This document shows positions 46,887-57,744 of a stretch of 64,000 nucleotides of DNA, one piece after another. The DNA is from Chroococcidiopsis sp. CCMEE 29 (GTDB lineage: Bacteria; Cyanobacteriota; Cyanobacteriia; Cyanobacteriales; Chroococcidiopsidaceae): positions 460,273 through 524,272 of the forward strand of contig NZ_CP083762.1 in NCBI RefSeq assembly GCF_023558375.1, read 5' to 3'. Each line of letters starts with the position of its first letter. Position 1 is the stretch's first letter. The notes under the pieces were generated by a model that was not told the DNA's origin, did no database searches, and saw only the letters and a program-made list of their open reading frames with translations. The position numbers and the translations under genes are program-made.

Positions 46887-47516
46887 CTATAAATTAACAA
46901 TGCCGCGTTTAACGGCAACAATTACAGCTTGGGTGCGATCGCTGACATCTAACTTATTCAAAATCCGATTGACATGAGATTTAACAGTACCTTCACCGAT
47001 ACTCAAAGCGGCCGCAATATCGGCATTACTCAGCCCCTGTGCCAGCGAGCGGAGTACCGCCAGTTCTCTTTCACTCAGTTCTGGGTTGCTGAGGCGCTGT
47101 ACCAACTTTGCTCCCACATCGGGCGGAATATACTGCTGACCCCGATGAACGGTACGAATAGCATTCAAAAGCTCGTCAGGTTCAGTTTCTTTCAACAGGT
47201 ATCCTTTTGCGCCTGCCTGCAATCCCCGATAGATATCTTCGTCACTGTCATACGTGGTCAGGACAATAATCCGAGCAGATTTAGCGATCACACAAATTGC
47301 ACCGATAGCAGCAACTCCTTCCACTTCCGGCATTCGCAGATCCATCAGCGTGACATCCGGTTGGTGTTCTTTATATAATGCGATCGCTTGTTCTCCATTT
47401 TCAGCTTGGGCAATCACCTGCATATCTGGGTCACGGTTAATAATCGTGGCTAATCCTTGCCGAAAAATAGCATGATCGTCCGCTATCAGAACCCGAATGG
47501 TCATGGCTTGGCTCAT
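46887..47516 (-). CDS. NarL/FixJ-type response regulator
   Basis: 209 residues. Receiver domain: VLIADDHAIFRQGL, phosphoacceptor D59 in VTLMDLRMPE, T/S in VLTTYDSDED, K in GYLLKETEP. LuxR-type helix-turn-helix: LSERELAVLRSLAQGLSNADIA and EGTVKSHVNRILNKL. Its ATG overlaps the kinase stop by 4 bases, so it is the cognate partner. Confidence 0.94.
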   Translation of the reverse strand: MSQAMTIRVLIADDHAIFRQGLATIINRDPDMQVIAQAENGEQAIALYKEHQPDVTLMDLRMPEVEGVAAIGAICVIAKSARIIVLTTYDSDEDIYRGLQAGAKGYLLKETEPDELLNAIRTVHRGQQYIPPDVGAKLVQRLSNPELSERELAVLRSLAQGLSNADIAAALSIGEGTVKSHVNRILNKLDVSDRTQAVIVAVKRGIVNL

Positions 47517-50500
47517 CGTGATGCCTCCCGATTGACGGTGACAATCATCTCTGTTCCTTGCCCAGGTTGACTCCTAATCATGAGTTGTGCGCCGATGCGC
47601 TCCGCCCGTTCGCTCATGCCAAGTAAGCCAAAGCCCTCAGAGGATGGAATACTCCCAACTCCAAAGCCCTGTCCATTATCTTGCACGCGCAAGCAAACTT
47701 GATCGCGATCGTAGACTAGCTCCACTCGGATTTCATCAGCATTGGCGTGTCGAATCGCATTCGTTAGTGCTTCCTGCCCCATCCGCAATAGATTGCTCTC
47801 GACTTCAGTGGGTAGAGCATACGCTGCACCCTCGATCTCATAATATAAAGTGGTATCCGTTGCAGTAGCTCTAGTTTGAGCGACGAGACGATGGAGAGCG
47901 CTCTGTAAACTGCCTTCCTCTAAGAGTTGAGGACGGAGCGCGACGACCGATCTCCGCGCTTCAGTCAGTCCAGTTCGTGCCAATTCTTTGATCAGATCCA
48001 GGTGTGCCCCAGTTGCTTCCAAATCATCCGTGAGCACCTGGTTTGCCGCTCCTACCTGAGCCAGAATGCCTGTAAACGCCTGAGCGAGTGTATCGTGAAT
48101 TTCGCGTGCCATGCGGTTGCGTTCTTCCAAAATCGAGGCTTCTTCGGCACGTTTGTGATCGTCGATATCTGTATAAACTCCCAACGCTCGGATGGGTTCA
48201 CCGGATTCATTCCAGGTAACAATTTCGCCGACAGAAAGAATCCATTTCCACTGACCATCCTGGGTACGATGGCGATACTCTGCTCGATAGTTGGGGACTT
48301 CTCCAGTCATAAAACCATCGTAAATAGCAATCATTGCTTCTTTGTCGTCAGGATGCAAACTCTCAACCCACGTAGATTTGGTCACATGAAATGTTGCTGG
48401 ATCGTAGCCAAACATTAAAGCGTATCCTGGGTTAACCACAACTTCTTCAGTTTCGAGGTTGAGATCGTAGAGTCCCTGATTTGAAGCGGTTAATGCTAAG
48501 CGTAGCCGTTCTTCACTCGTTTGTAGAGCGGCTTCTGCCTGTTTGCGATCGCTAATATCCGCAACGACACCTTCCAGGTATCCCTCAGTTGCATTCAGAT
48601 AAAATGAGTAAAGCCCCCAAAACGATGCACCATCTCGTTTTAACCTCTGAAGTTCAACGTTTTGCAGTTCACCATCACGCTTCAGCGATTCAATCAGTTG
48701 TTTGCGGTCATCCGGATTTGCAAAAAAGTCTGTGGCGTATTTGACACCAATCACTTCAACGGGTGAATCAAAGCCAAATATATCTGCACAACGTTGATTG
48801 GCATCAATCACTAATCCATCCGAGAGGCGGGTTCGGAAGATGCCGACCTGCGAGTTTTCAAAGATATTGCGAAACTTAGTTTCACTTGCCTGCAACGCTG
48901 CTGTTCGTTCTGCGACCTGTTGTTCTAAAGTGCGGTTATAATCGGCTAGCAGTTTCTCAGCTTGTTTGCGCTCGGTAATGTCTTGAAAGGCAACGATCGC
49001 ATAAATGATATTGTCCTGTTCGTCATAGACTGGCGTTCCCCACGCCTCAACTGAAATCCTGGTGTTGTTTCGACGAATTTCCATATCATTAATCATCGTG
49101 GGATCGCCACTCAATGCCCGAACAACTGGCATCTTCTCAGCGGGATAGGGTTGTTCTGTTCCCGCTAAATAAATTTGATAAACTTCTGCAAATTGATCCG
49201 GTGTCACAGCAGGATCAATCCCTTTACCCAATAGCTGAACTGACCTTCGATTGGAGTAGCAAGGGCGACCTGTTGCATCGATCACTCCAATTCCCACTGG
49301 CACCGCTTCAAAAAATTGCGTCAATTTATTATTGCTGGCGTGTAGCTGTGCGTAGAGTTTGGCATTTTCGATCGCGATCGCTGCTTGAGTGGATAGCAAG
49401 TTTAAGACTTGCGATCGCTCTGGTGTAAAAGCCCCAGTTGCTAATTGATTTTCCAGATACAACACACCAACAAGCTTACTTTGATTCAGCAACGGCAAAC
49501 AGAGCAGCGATCGCGGTTGGTTATGCTGAATGTATGGCTCATGGATGAAATTAGCTTCATGAGTCGCATCATTCAAGATCACAGGTTCATGAGTCCGAAT
49601 CACATATTGAATAATCGATTCGGGTAAACGATTTGCAGTTGGAATGGATTGCAGCACTTGCGTGTGGCAAACATCTTCATTGAGTTCGCAAGCAGCTTCG
49701 ATCAACCATTCTCCTGACTTTTCCAAAATCAAGTATCCGATTTGAGCGCCAGCATTCTCGATTAAAATCTGCATCAGCGATCGCAACAACTGCTCCAGTT
49801 CAATCTCACGAGAAATTGCTTGCGAGGCTCTCATCACCGCCGCTAAATCGAAAGCGATCGAAGAAGTATTAGAGATCGTCTCAGAAGGAGTGAGGATTGA
49901 CGTAGGAGCCACTCTGGACGACTGCGAGAAAAACTGCGGATAGCGAGTTTCTAAGTCTTTGACCTTTGCCACCGCTCCCCATCGTTCATAGCAGTAGTGA
50001 GCTTCCTTCATGTAGGTTTGAGCAATCTTTGCCCGACCCCGCGCCAGATAATGTTTAGCTGCTAATTCATACGCTAAGGCTTCTTCCTGGATATACTCAT
50101 TTTCAGAAGCACCCGCGATCGCTCGTTCATAAAACTCTTCAGCCTCAAGAAATTGCCCTAAAACTCGTGCCTTCTCTGCTTCAACCAGATGAAATTTATG
50201 GAGATAATTCATGGGGGCGTGTTCTGCCCATTTTTGCATCTTTTCTTGGTTGGTGCTAACACAACTTAGCATCGCTTCTTTTTGAGAGCTTGAAACCTCA
50301 ACCCATAGACTTAAAAGCACCAGAGAATGGTAGAAACAGAATAAGGGTACCATCACTGCTGGTGCCCCTTCTACATACTGCCTTGCTAAAACAGCGCTTT
50401 GTACAGCTTGATGGTACTCCCCAAATAGATAACACAGTATAATTTTGTATAAACAAAGGAAGTTAATTCCATTTCCGTCTTTAACTGCAATAGCGTGTGA

Positions 50501-53500
50501 TAGCGCTTGCTCTTCATTATATACGCTACCAATTAAACGGCTGGGATTCTCAGACCCACCTAACAGATTAAGGATTGTCTGCCACAACATTGCAGCCCAA
50601 TTAGAGGGGATCTCTCGTCTGATTTGACCGATTGCTTTGCTATAGGCTGCCGTTTTTTGTTCCAGTTGGGTGAGTGATTCACCGACGAAAAAAGAGTGAT
50701 AACATGCACTACATGCACCATAACCAGCAAATTCAAAGTCTCCGGTTTCTACTCCGTTTTGATAAGCCTCAACCAGCATTGGTATTGTTTCCCTAAGATG
50801 TATCTTCCAATGCAGGACCAAGTGACTCGATAACATTAATGCTTTAGCATTCCCTTTTTTGCTATTCAATTGTTCTGCCAAGCCCAGAGCCAATTTACCA
50901 AGTTTATAACCTCGTTCAATTTCTTGAGCAACTCCACATAGAACATGTCCGTAAATAGCATAACTCACTGGTGACCAGGTAGCATTTCCATAGTTGATCG
51001 ACAAATTTACCATTTTGCACGCAATCAGGATCATCAGTGCTGGTGACACAAAAAACGCAGCAGACACAATATTCCCTAGAATATAAATTGCTGCCAGCGG
51101 TTCTGGTGCGGTCATCTTTGGTAAATTAATCAAGTTTTCGATTTCTCGTCCAGCGAGTAATGCAGCCGTTGACTTCAATTCCCTTTGAACATCTGCCTGA
51201 CTTGGATTTTCTATTAAATCTATTCCCAAGAGCTTTAACGCTTCCGATCCAGTTTTTAGTGCTTCTTTCAGGTTGCCCTGTGACAAATATCCTTGAATCC
51301 TACTATCGTAAGCCTGCACTTTGTCAACCACTGTTTTGCCACGATCAAGTACCACTTCTACCAACTGTTCCATCTCATCAAAGCGACCTTGGAGATACGC
51401 CGCTTCTGCTGCTTCTGAATACAGCGCTAAGGTCAGGTCATACTCACTCTGCCAACTCTTTGTATCGAGAAGTTGAAGACCTGTAGTGAAATACTTAAAA
51501 GCTGCTTCATAAGCCGTTGCTGTTTTTGCTTTCTGACCTGCCGTTAAATTCAATCTGGCAATTTCAGTTCGTTCTGGTTGAGCAGTGACAAGCTCCGTTC
51601 CTTGATCGAGATGATCCACAATAGTAAACAGTCGATCGAATCGTTGCTCCGGTGAAGTTTTTTCGAGTAAATTGCGACCGATTTGGAGATGAACCACTTG
51701 TTTGCACGACTCATCAATTAGGGCATAAGCCGCTTGCTGCACGCGATCGTGCAAAAACTTATACTCTTGAACTAACAAGTTCTCATCTAATTCAGAAAGA
51801 GGCTGAATCAATTCAGCTTGAATCGCTGCTAGCAAATTCAGAGCAATTGCTTTCGGGGATTCTTCACACACGATCTCCAATGTCTCTAAATCAAACTCAG
51901 ATCCAACACAAGCCGCGATCGAGAGAATTTGCTGTGTCGCTTCCGACAATTTCTGCAACTGACGCAGCAACAACTCCACTACATTATCCGTGATATCTTG
52001 AGCTTCAATCTCAGCCAAGTTCCATTGCCAACTCAACTGTTGGGCATCAAAGGTCAACAGATTTTCGCCATCTAGCAACTTCAAAAATTCACCGACAAAG
52101 AAGGGATTGCCCTCAGTTTTACAAGACACAGTTTTGGCGAGGGAATGAACCGTTTCAGGAGTGTGATGGAGTGTCTCAGCTAACAGTTGGCTCAACGATT
52201 CCAATGTTAAGGGGGTCAGAATGATGTCCTGAAGGATTGCTCCCTGATTTCGCAGGCTCTCTAGCGTCAAAATTAATGGATGCGTCGGAGTCACTTCGTT
52301 ATCTCGATAAGCTCCGATCAAAAATAGAGATTGGGTTTGCTCGTCAAGTAAGATGAGTTCGATTAACTTCAGCGTCGCAGCATCGATCCACTGGAGATCG
52401 TCTAAAAAGATCACCAGGGGATGCTCTTTTGCACAAAATACCCGTACAAACCTCTGAAATGTGAGATTGAAGCGATTTTGTGCTTCCGTTGCTCCAACTT
52501 CGGGTACAGGCGGCTGCTTGCCAATGATCAACTCCACTTCTGGGATGACATCAATGATGATTTGTCCGTTGCTGCCCAAAGCGGTGAGGAGATGTGATCG
52601 CCACACTTCAATCTGTTCGTCGGGTTCCCCCAAGAGTTGCTGCACCAATTTTTGCAGGGCATCGACGATCGCGCTGTAGGGAACGTTGCGCCTGAATTGG
52701 TCAAATTTACCCCAGATGAAATAGCCGTGCTTTGCCGTGATCGGTTGATAGAGTTCCTGCACTAATGCGGTTTTGCCAATACCAGCATAACCCGACACTA
52801 GCAGCATTCCACGAACTCCCTCGCTCCCTGCCACTCGCTCGAACGCCGCCAATAATGCTTCAATCTCTGCGGCTCGTCCATACAGTTTTTGAGGAATGCA
52901 AAACTGTTCAGAAACATCTTGCAAACCCAACGGCATCGGTTCAATTCGACCTACTTCTGCCAGTTGTTCAGCACATTGTTCTAGATCCGCTTTGATCCCC
53001 CAAGCACTCTGATAGCGATCCTCCGCATTCTTCGCCATCAGTTTCAAAATCAGGTCTGAAATGGGTTTGGGAATTGCAGCGTTCAATTCGTGCGGCGGAA
53101 TCGGCGGTCTGGCAATGTGACAGTGAACTAGCTCCAGGATGTCTTGGGTGGGAAACGGCAACTGTCCCGTTAACAGTTCATAGAAGGTTGCACCCAATGA
53201 ATAAAAATCAGTGCGATAGTCGAGCCTCCGGTTCATCCGCCCGGTTTGTTCTGGTGACAGATAGGCGGGGGTTCCTTCCAGCAGATGCAGATTTTTGAAC
53301 GTGGGATTCGTGCGGCTGAAGCGAGTGGCAATGCCAAAATCAATGAGTTTGACCACGCCAGTATTCGGATTAAAGACAATGTTGCCAGGATTGATATCTT
53401 TATGAATTACATTCGCGGCATGGATTCTGCCTAGAGTATCAGTAAGAGTGATCGCGATATTTAAAAAAACTGACAAAGGCATGGGACAGAAGTCAGATTG

Positions 53501-53791
53501 CTGTCGCATCCAGTATTCCAAAGACTCTCCACCAAAGTCTTCCAAGAGAATCACCAGCGTGCGCTGATAGTCTTGCTGGCTGTATGTCTTAACGACGCCT
53601 TCAAGGTTGAGGGAACGGGTAATTTCATATTCCTGCCGATAGCGAGTTAATTCCTGAAGAGAGGGATAATTCTGCTTGAGCACTTTGGCAATCACGGCAC
53701 CATTCTCCCGCTCTCTAATGCCCCGATACACAAGAGTTGCCAAGCTCTCATAGATTTTGCTGTGGATCGTGACTCCAGGCAGGGTAATCAT
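47513..53791 (-). CDS. Giant hybrid: Ser/Thr kinase, AAA ATPase, GAF, PAS and histidine kinase
   Basis: About 2,092 residues from the ATG at 53791, preceded by GGGGGAG; a TTG five codons earlier is unlikely. Order: protein kinase (VIHKDINPGNIVF catalytic loop, LIDFGIA, GTPAYLSPEQTGR), AAA/NACHT-like ATPase (VSGYAGIGKTALVQEL near residue 340, VIFLDDLQWIDAATL), long TPR-like helical stretch, GAF domain (SLLCLPLLNQSKLVGVLYLE), three PAS domains with ITERKQAE/ISDRKQAE/IDDHKRAE ends, HisKA_3 with phospho-His near residue 1900 (MAREIHDTLAQAFTGIL) and HATPase (LLRMGQEALTNAIRHA). Known in cyanobacteria as multi-input sensors. Confidence 0.93.
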   Translation of the reverse strand: MITLPGVTIHSKIYESLATLVYRGIRERENGAVIAKVLKQNYPSLQELTRYRQEYEITRSLNLEGVVKTYSQQDYQRTLVILLEDFGGESLEYWMRQQSDFCPMPLSVFLNIAITLTDTLGRIHAANVIHKDINPGNIVFNPNTGVVKLIDFGIATRFSRTNPTFKNLHLLEGTPAYLSPEQTGRMNRRLDYRTDFYSLGATFYELLTGQLPFPTQDILELVHCHIARPPIPPHELNAAIPKPISDLILKLMAKNAEDRYQSAWGIKADLEQCAEQLAEVGRIEPMPLGLQDVSEQFCIPQKLYGRAAEIEALLAAFERVAGSEGVRGMLLVSGYAGIGKTALVQELYQPITAKHGYFIWGKFDQFRRNVPYSAIVDALQKLVQQLLGEPDEQIEVWRSHLLTALGSNGQIIIDVIPEVELIIGKQPPVPEVGATEAQNRFNLTFQRFVRVFCAKEHPLVIFLDDLQWIDAATLKLIELILLDEQTQSLFLIGAYRDNEVTPTHPLILTLESLRNQGAILQDIILTPLTLESLSQLLAETLHHTPETVHSLAKTVSCKTEGNPFFVGEFLKLLDGENLLTFDAQQLSWQWNLAEIEAQDITDNVVELLLRQLQKLSEATQQILSIAACVGSEFDLETLEIVCEESPKAIALNLLAAIQAELIQPLSELDENLLVQEYKFLHDRVQQAAYALIDESCKQVVHLQIGRNLLEKTSPEQRFDRLFTIVDHLDQGTELVTAQPERTEIARLNLTAGQKAKTATAYEAAFKYFTTGLQLLDTKSWQSEYDLTLALYSEAAEAAYLQGRFDEMEQLVEVVLDRGKTVVDKVQAYDSRIQGYLSQGNLKEALKTGSEALKLLGIDLIENPSQADVQRELKSTAALLAGREIENLINLPKMTAPEPLAAIYILGNIVSAAFFVSPALMILIACKMVNLSINYGNATWSPVSYAIYGHVLCGVAQEIERGYKLGKLALGLAEQLNSKKGNAKALMLSSHLVLHWKIHLRETIPMLVEAYQNGVETGDFEFAGYGACSACYHSFFVGESLTQLEQKTAAYSKAIGQIRREIPSNWAAMLWQTILNLLGGSENPSRLIGSVYNEEQALSHAIAVKDGNGINFLCLYKIILCYLFGEYHQAVQSAVLARQYVEGAPAVMVPLFCFYHSLVLLSLWVEVSSSQKEAMLSCVSTNQEKMQKWAEHAPMNYLHKFHLVEAEKARVLGQFLEAEEFYERAIAGASENEYIQEEALAYELAAKHYLARGRAKIAQTYMKEAHYCYERWGAVAKVKDLETRYPQFFSQSSRVAPTSILTPSETISNTSSIAFDLAAVMRASQAISREIELEQLLRSLMQILIENAGAQIGYLILEKSGEWLIEAACELNEDVCHTQVLQSIPTANRLPESIIQYVIRTHEPVILNDATHEANFIHEPYIQHNQPRSLLCLPLLNQSKLVGVLYLENQLATGAFTPERSQVLNLLSTQAAIAIENAKLYAQLHASNNKLTQFFEAVPVGIGVIDATGRPCYSNRRSVQLLGKGIDPAVTPDQFAEVYQIYLAGTEQPYPAEKMPVVRALSGDPTMINDMEIRRNNTRISVEAWGTPVYDEQDNIIYAIVAFQDITERKQAEKLLADYNRTLEQQVAERTAALQASETKFRNIFENSQVGIFRTRLSDGLVIDANQRCADIFGFDSPVEVIGVKYATDFFANPDDRKQLIESLKRDGELQNVELQRLKRDGASFWGLYSFYLNATEGYLEGVVADISDRKQAEAALQTSEERLRLALTASNQGLYDLNLETEEVVVNPGYALMFGYDPATFHVTKSTWVESLHPDDKEAMIAIYDGFMTGEVPNYRAEYRHRTQDGQWKWILSVGEIVTWNESGEPIRALGVYTDIDDHKRAEEASILEERNRMAREIHDTLAQAFTGILAQVGAANQVLTDDLEATGAHLDLIKELARTGLTEARRSVVALRPQLLEEGSLQSALHRLVAQTRATATDTTLYYEIEGAAYALPTEVESNLLRMGQEALTNAIRHANADEIRVELVYDRDQVCLRVQDNGQGFGVGSIPSSEGFGLLGMSERAERIGAQLMIRSQPGQGTEMIVTVNREASR

Positions 53792-54005
53792 GGAATGCTC
53801 CCCCAACGAAGGACTGTCATCCGTCTTCTAAAGTATATCGCTTGCCAAACTTCAGAAAATTAAGCTTCTTGGTGGATTTTTTAAGAACTTTCCAATAACC
53901 TCTTTTCAGACGGACTGCTCGACTGGGTAGTGTTTTAGATTTGTTAAATAAAGGTTTGAAAGAGGCAGATAAACTAAAATTTAATCAACAGATTAAAGAG
54001 AAAGT

Positions 54006-54273
54006 ATGACTGTTTGGCTAGCCGTCCACTGCCCTCACTGCCAAAGTACAGATGTGAAAAAGCATGGGACATCATCAAATGGCAAACGACGTTATCGTTG
54101 CTTGAATTTGGATTGTCCGTATGCAACCTTTAGTCAAACCATCGATTACCCAGGTCGGAGACCAGAGGTCAAGCAACAGATTATTGAAATGACTTTGAAT
54201 GGCAGTGGGGTGAGAGACATAGCTCGGGTGCTGCATGTGAGCACAGCTACAGTCATCCAAGAATTAAAAAAAA
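54006..54273 (+). pseudogene. IS1 InsA-like part, interrupted
   Basis: MTVWLAVHCPHCQSTDVKKHG zinc ribbon, LNGSGVRDIARVLHVSTATV helix-turn-helix, QELKK, then A8 at 54266-54273, exactly where the nested IS inserted. Continues at 55951. Confidence 0.9.
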
Positions 54274-55871
54274 CTAGGACAGCAAAGTTAACTGGAGAAG
54301 TTTTTGTTCTAAAGATGCTAAATATTTAGAGGGAGAGCAGCGGAAGTGTCGCTGTTGAACACGCTTGTGTTGATGTTGTTGCAGTTGAACCCGTAAGAGC
54401 CGCCAGGCAGAGTGAGAAACACTGGCTAAATCACTAGCAGAATAAGCCTGAAGTTGGGTTGCAATTGCTGCAACCAGTTGAACTGAACCCCGAATGACTG
54501 CAAGGGCAGGTATAACTTTGCGTCCCGTACAACGGCGTTGATGGTGTCGCCATTTGCCAAAGACGTGTTCCAAATCATTGTTAGTTCTCGGTAAGCCTTC
54601 AACGTCATAACAGTGGAACAGTCCCGACCAATAACTGCGAGTCACTTTGAGCAAATGAGCAATGCCAACAGCTAATTCGCCTGAGTATGTTTGCCATCGT
54701 ACCATCGCTCCTAGCAAGTTCCGTAAACGCTCTTGGACTCCTTGACCATCTAGTTGAACTTCATTTTTGAGAATCATGGTCACTTGATGCACCCAAGCAT
54801 AACCGCAAGCAATAGGTGTCCATAGCGAGGTAGTTTGTTCTAATCCCTGCTTAAGGAGTCGGTGTAGTTTGGTCAGGGGTTTGGGTACCCCCCCTTTTGC
54901 ACTGCTCGTTCCAAGCTTTGCTCAATCATCCCCAGACGGTGCTGCAATTGTAGTCCAGAAGCATCAAGCGGGGGGCAGCCATCGTCGGTTAAGGCAGCAC
55001 GTACCGCTTGGCAATAGCCCTGCACAACTTCTGTGACTGGATTATCGGCATCGGTGACTGAACGTTCAATCACTCGCACTCCACGTACCCGTTTTTTCAA
55101 CTCTTTCTTGGCGTGACGGTCCGCTTCGTAAATCAGCTTGGTCGCTTCGCGCAGATAGTGAAAATGGCATAGTCCATGCGCCACTTGCGGTAGGGCAGTC
55201 GCAACAGCTTTGCGAATCGACTGTTGCCCATCACTAACAATACCGATAATCGGCACACTTAAGGCTTGCTTGACTTGTTTCAAGAGGCTGGCAAGGTCTT
55301 TTGTCGTGGCAGATAACAAGCTTTGTGCCAGTAATATCTCTCCACTGAGACAATCACGAATCACCCACAACACTTCGTGTCCCATATCCGGTTGTAGTCC
55401 ATCAATAGCCAGAATTACTTGCTGTTGTTGAGCCACAACTGCTTGCAGGCGTTCGCAGTCAGCTAGCTTGACGGCTAGTAATTCATCGTACCGTGCTAGG
55501 AGATTGCTCACCGTGCGTTCGCTTACACAAATGTTACATTGCTCCAACTGCCGATGAATTTCCGGTACGCTGCGGTGTTGTTGATATCGCCACATTCCCA
55601 CTAAGGCAATCACATCCAAGCCAAATTCCTGCTGTGGCAGTGCCCACTTGCCTTCTGCTTCTGGTCTGTAGGTATAGCCAAATCTGTCACATTCACTGTT
55701 ATAGCAGCGACGGATTTTTAGCCGTAGGCGTACTACCCCCGCCAATGTTCTCACCGTGCGGTAGTTGTCGTACTTGTTCCGCATTAACTTATTGCAGTGG
55801 GGACAATCCTGTTGCACGCACTCTAAAATTTCTTCTCTGTCTGCTTCGGGCTGCTGTCGGGAGCGTGCCAT
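54274..55871 (-). pseudogene. Transposase of the nested IS, frameshifted
   Basis: N-terminal frame (55871 down to about 54890): CPHCNKLMRNKYDNYRTVRT, RLKIRRCYNSECDRFGYTYR, AIDGLQPDMGHEVLWVIRD, IVSDGQQSIRKAVATALPQV and HGLCHFHYLREATKLIYEAD, a DDE-type core with zinc motif. Near 54888 a run of seven G breaks the frame; the remainder continues as LPRTNNDLEHVFGKWRHHQRR to the stop at 54274, inside the inverted end. IS family not assigned with certainty. Confidence 0.75.
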
Positions 55872-55942
55872 TAATCTTGAGTGACCTCAATATCTTTCAT
55901 TTGTTAGCTTACACTCCTTTCTAGCTAACTTTGCTGTCCTAG
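54274..55942 (-). mobile_element. Unclassified IS inserted in the A8 slippery run
   Basis: 1,669 bp with ends CTAGGACAGCAAAGTTA and its complement, flanked by AAAAAAAA (54266-54273 and 55943-55950). The 8-bp duplication is the frameshift site of the host IS1. Confidence 0.85.
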
Positions 55943-55950
55943 AAAAAAAA

Positions 55951-56452
55951 TCCCCAATTACAACGCGTCAATCAGGAGCTGTTGAGCCAGCTGCAACTCG
56001 ACCAAGTGGAGGTAGTAGTCAAGCAGGCCCAAACAGTTGATGAACCTGGAGTAGAAGAATCTGAACTGGATGAGATGTGGAGCTACGTGGGGAAGAAGAC
56101 AAATCCTCGATGGTTATGGCATGCGATTGACCACAAGACAGGGAAAGTACTAGCTTATGTCTTTGGAGCGCGAAAAGATGAAGTTTTCCTTCAACTTAAG
56201 GCATTATTAGAACCGTTTGGAATCAAACGATATTGCACGGATGGATGGGGAGCATACGAACGGCATTTACCACTTGAGCTGCATGAGGTAGGGAAGCAAA
56301 AAACCCAGAGGATTGAACGCAAGCATTTGAGGCTGAGAACGAGAATTAAACGACTAATGCGCAAGACAATTTGCTTTTCCAAAACTGAGTTTATGCATGA
56401 TTTGGTAATTGGGTTGTTTATCAATCGCTATGAATTTGGTCTACCAATTTAG
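55951..56452 (+). pseudogene. IS1 InsB-like part
   Basis: QLDQVEVVVKQAQTVDEPG, ESELDEMWSYVGKKTNPRWL, YCTDGWGAYERHLP and RIKRLMRKTICFSKTEFMHD, with a complete C-terminus. Without the nested IS it would be joined to InsA by frameshifting at A8. Confidence 0.88.
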
Positions 56453-56538
56453 CGTAAATTTAGCGCAAATTAACAAATCTAAAACACTACCCAGTCGCGA
56501 ACCGAGTGGAAGCATTACAAGTATCCTGCTTCCAGCTC

Positions 56539-56552
56539 AAGTTGACAATACC
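56539..56552. repeat. End fragment of the 141-bp element
   Basis: AAGTTGACAATACC equals the terminal 14 bases of the elements at 3367 and 61671. Only one end remains, 47 bp from the IS1 border. Confidence 0.6.
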
Positions 56553-56635
56553 CATTGATGTTCATTTTGTGGTTCAGTCTGCATCATTAACTCCTGTTGT
56601 GTTGTGTTTGTCTCCATTGCTTCATCTCGGCTCAT

Positions 56636-57058
56636 TCATCCACCACTCTGATCGCAGTTAATCATCCATGGGATACCAAACTGATCAACCAGCATCCCGA
56701 AACGGTAAGCCCAAAAGGTTTGCTGGAGCGGCATTTGCACCTTTCCGTTTTCGGCCAATGTGTGAAAGATGCGCTCTGCTTCTGCCGGATCGTTAAGGTT
56801 AATCGATACGGAAAAACCTTTTGTTTCTTCACGGTATTCAGGTGGACTGTCAGAACCCATTAATTCCTGGTCGCCTACTATCAGTCCGACATGCAGAATT
56901 TTATTGCGCCATTGGGGTGGCACCTGATCTGACATTGCTGGCTCTGGCGACTCTCCATAAGTCATCATCGTTGTGATTTTGCCACCCAGGCACTGCTCAT
57001 AGAACTTAAACGCTGCCTCACATTGACCGTTGAACATCAGGTAGGGGTTTAATTTCAT
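56636..57058 (-). CDS. VOC protein, PhnB-like
   Basis: 140 residues: NPYLMFNGQCEAAFKFYEQC, GKITTMMTYGESP, HVGLIVGDQELMGSDSPPEY and FWAYRFGMLVDQFGIPWMIN. This arrangement marks the PhnB/3-demethylubiquinone-methyltransferase-like branch of VOC proteins; function unknown. Confidence 0.88.
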   Translation of the reverse strand: MKLNPYLMFNGQCEAAFKFYEQCLGGKITTMMTYGESPEPAMSDQVPPQWRNKILHVGLIVGDQELMGSDSPPEYREETKGFSVSINLNDPAEAERIFHTLAENGKVQMPLQQTFWAYRFGMLVDQFGIPWMINCDQSGG

Positions 57059-57342
57059 GGTGTACTCCTTGAATAAAGGATTGAGGAATGCGATTAGTGC
57101 GGATTGCTACTCCTTAGGCGAAGCCGTCCCAAGGGACTAGGAACCGCGTGACATGATGGGACTACTCAGAACCCGGCAGTAGTACAAATGTACTGCAACC
57201 CATCTGCTGACTGGCAAAATCTATCTTAAGAAAGACCACAAAGCGTGTTGAAGTTGTTCTAAATCGTTTCTAGACAGTTCAATACCCCAAGACCGTTGCA
57301 GGCACACGCAGGTGATCAAGGACACACAACGGAAGTTGAAAT
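57059..57342. other. Intergenic, nothing recognised
   Basis: About 280 bp between two minus-strand genes. No gene, repeat or hairpin of note was seen. Confidence 0.4.
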
Positions 57343-57744
57343 TTAAAGGTGCCGGATTTCGGTGGGTGGCGATCGCCAGTTATCGTGACGACCATCGACA
57401 TAGGTGATTGGCGCATTGACGAGTTCATCAATCTCTACATCATCTAAACAGGTGACATGGATGGCGTAGAACTTATGGAGTTCTGAGTCTTCACCCCATC
57501 CAAATGATCGCACACCACAATGCTTGCAGAACAGATGGTGAATGTTCTTGGTGTTGAACTGATACTCGGTCAGATCCGCGCTGCCTGCGAGTAGTCGAAA
57601 TGCGTTTGGTTTGACTATGGTGAGCCAAGTTCTCGTCTTGGTACAGATTGAACAATTGCATTTGAAGGTGCCCTGGCTCAGATCAATGTCTGCTTCATAG
57701 CGAACCGCGCCACAATGACAGCTTCCTCTATAGGTCTTCTTCAT
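57343..57744 (-). CDS. GFA-family (CENP-V/GFA) zinc protein
   Basis: 133 residues: [47 protein letters not shown]. The C-x-C and C-x2-C pairs are the zinc sites of glutathione-dependent formaldehyde-activating enzyme (GFA)-fold proteins. Overlaps the preceding SRPBCC gene by 4 bases, so co-translated. Confidence 0.92.
   Translation of the reverse strand: MKKTYRGSCHCGAVRYEADIDLSQGTFKCNCSICTKTRTWLTIVKPNAFRLLAGSADLTEYQFNTKNIHHLFCKHCGVRSFGWGEDSELHKFYAIHVTCLDDVEIDELVNAPITYVDGRHDNWRSPPTEIRHL

Larger units (their letters stand above)
53926..56491 (+). mobile_element. IS1-family element carrying a nested insertion
   Basis: Ends GGTAGTGTTTTAGATTTGTTAA (53926) and its complement (56491). The outer element is about 890 bp once the nested IS and one A8 copy are removed. 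The flanks show no matching target duplication. Confidence 0.85.
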
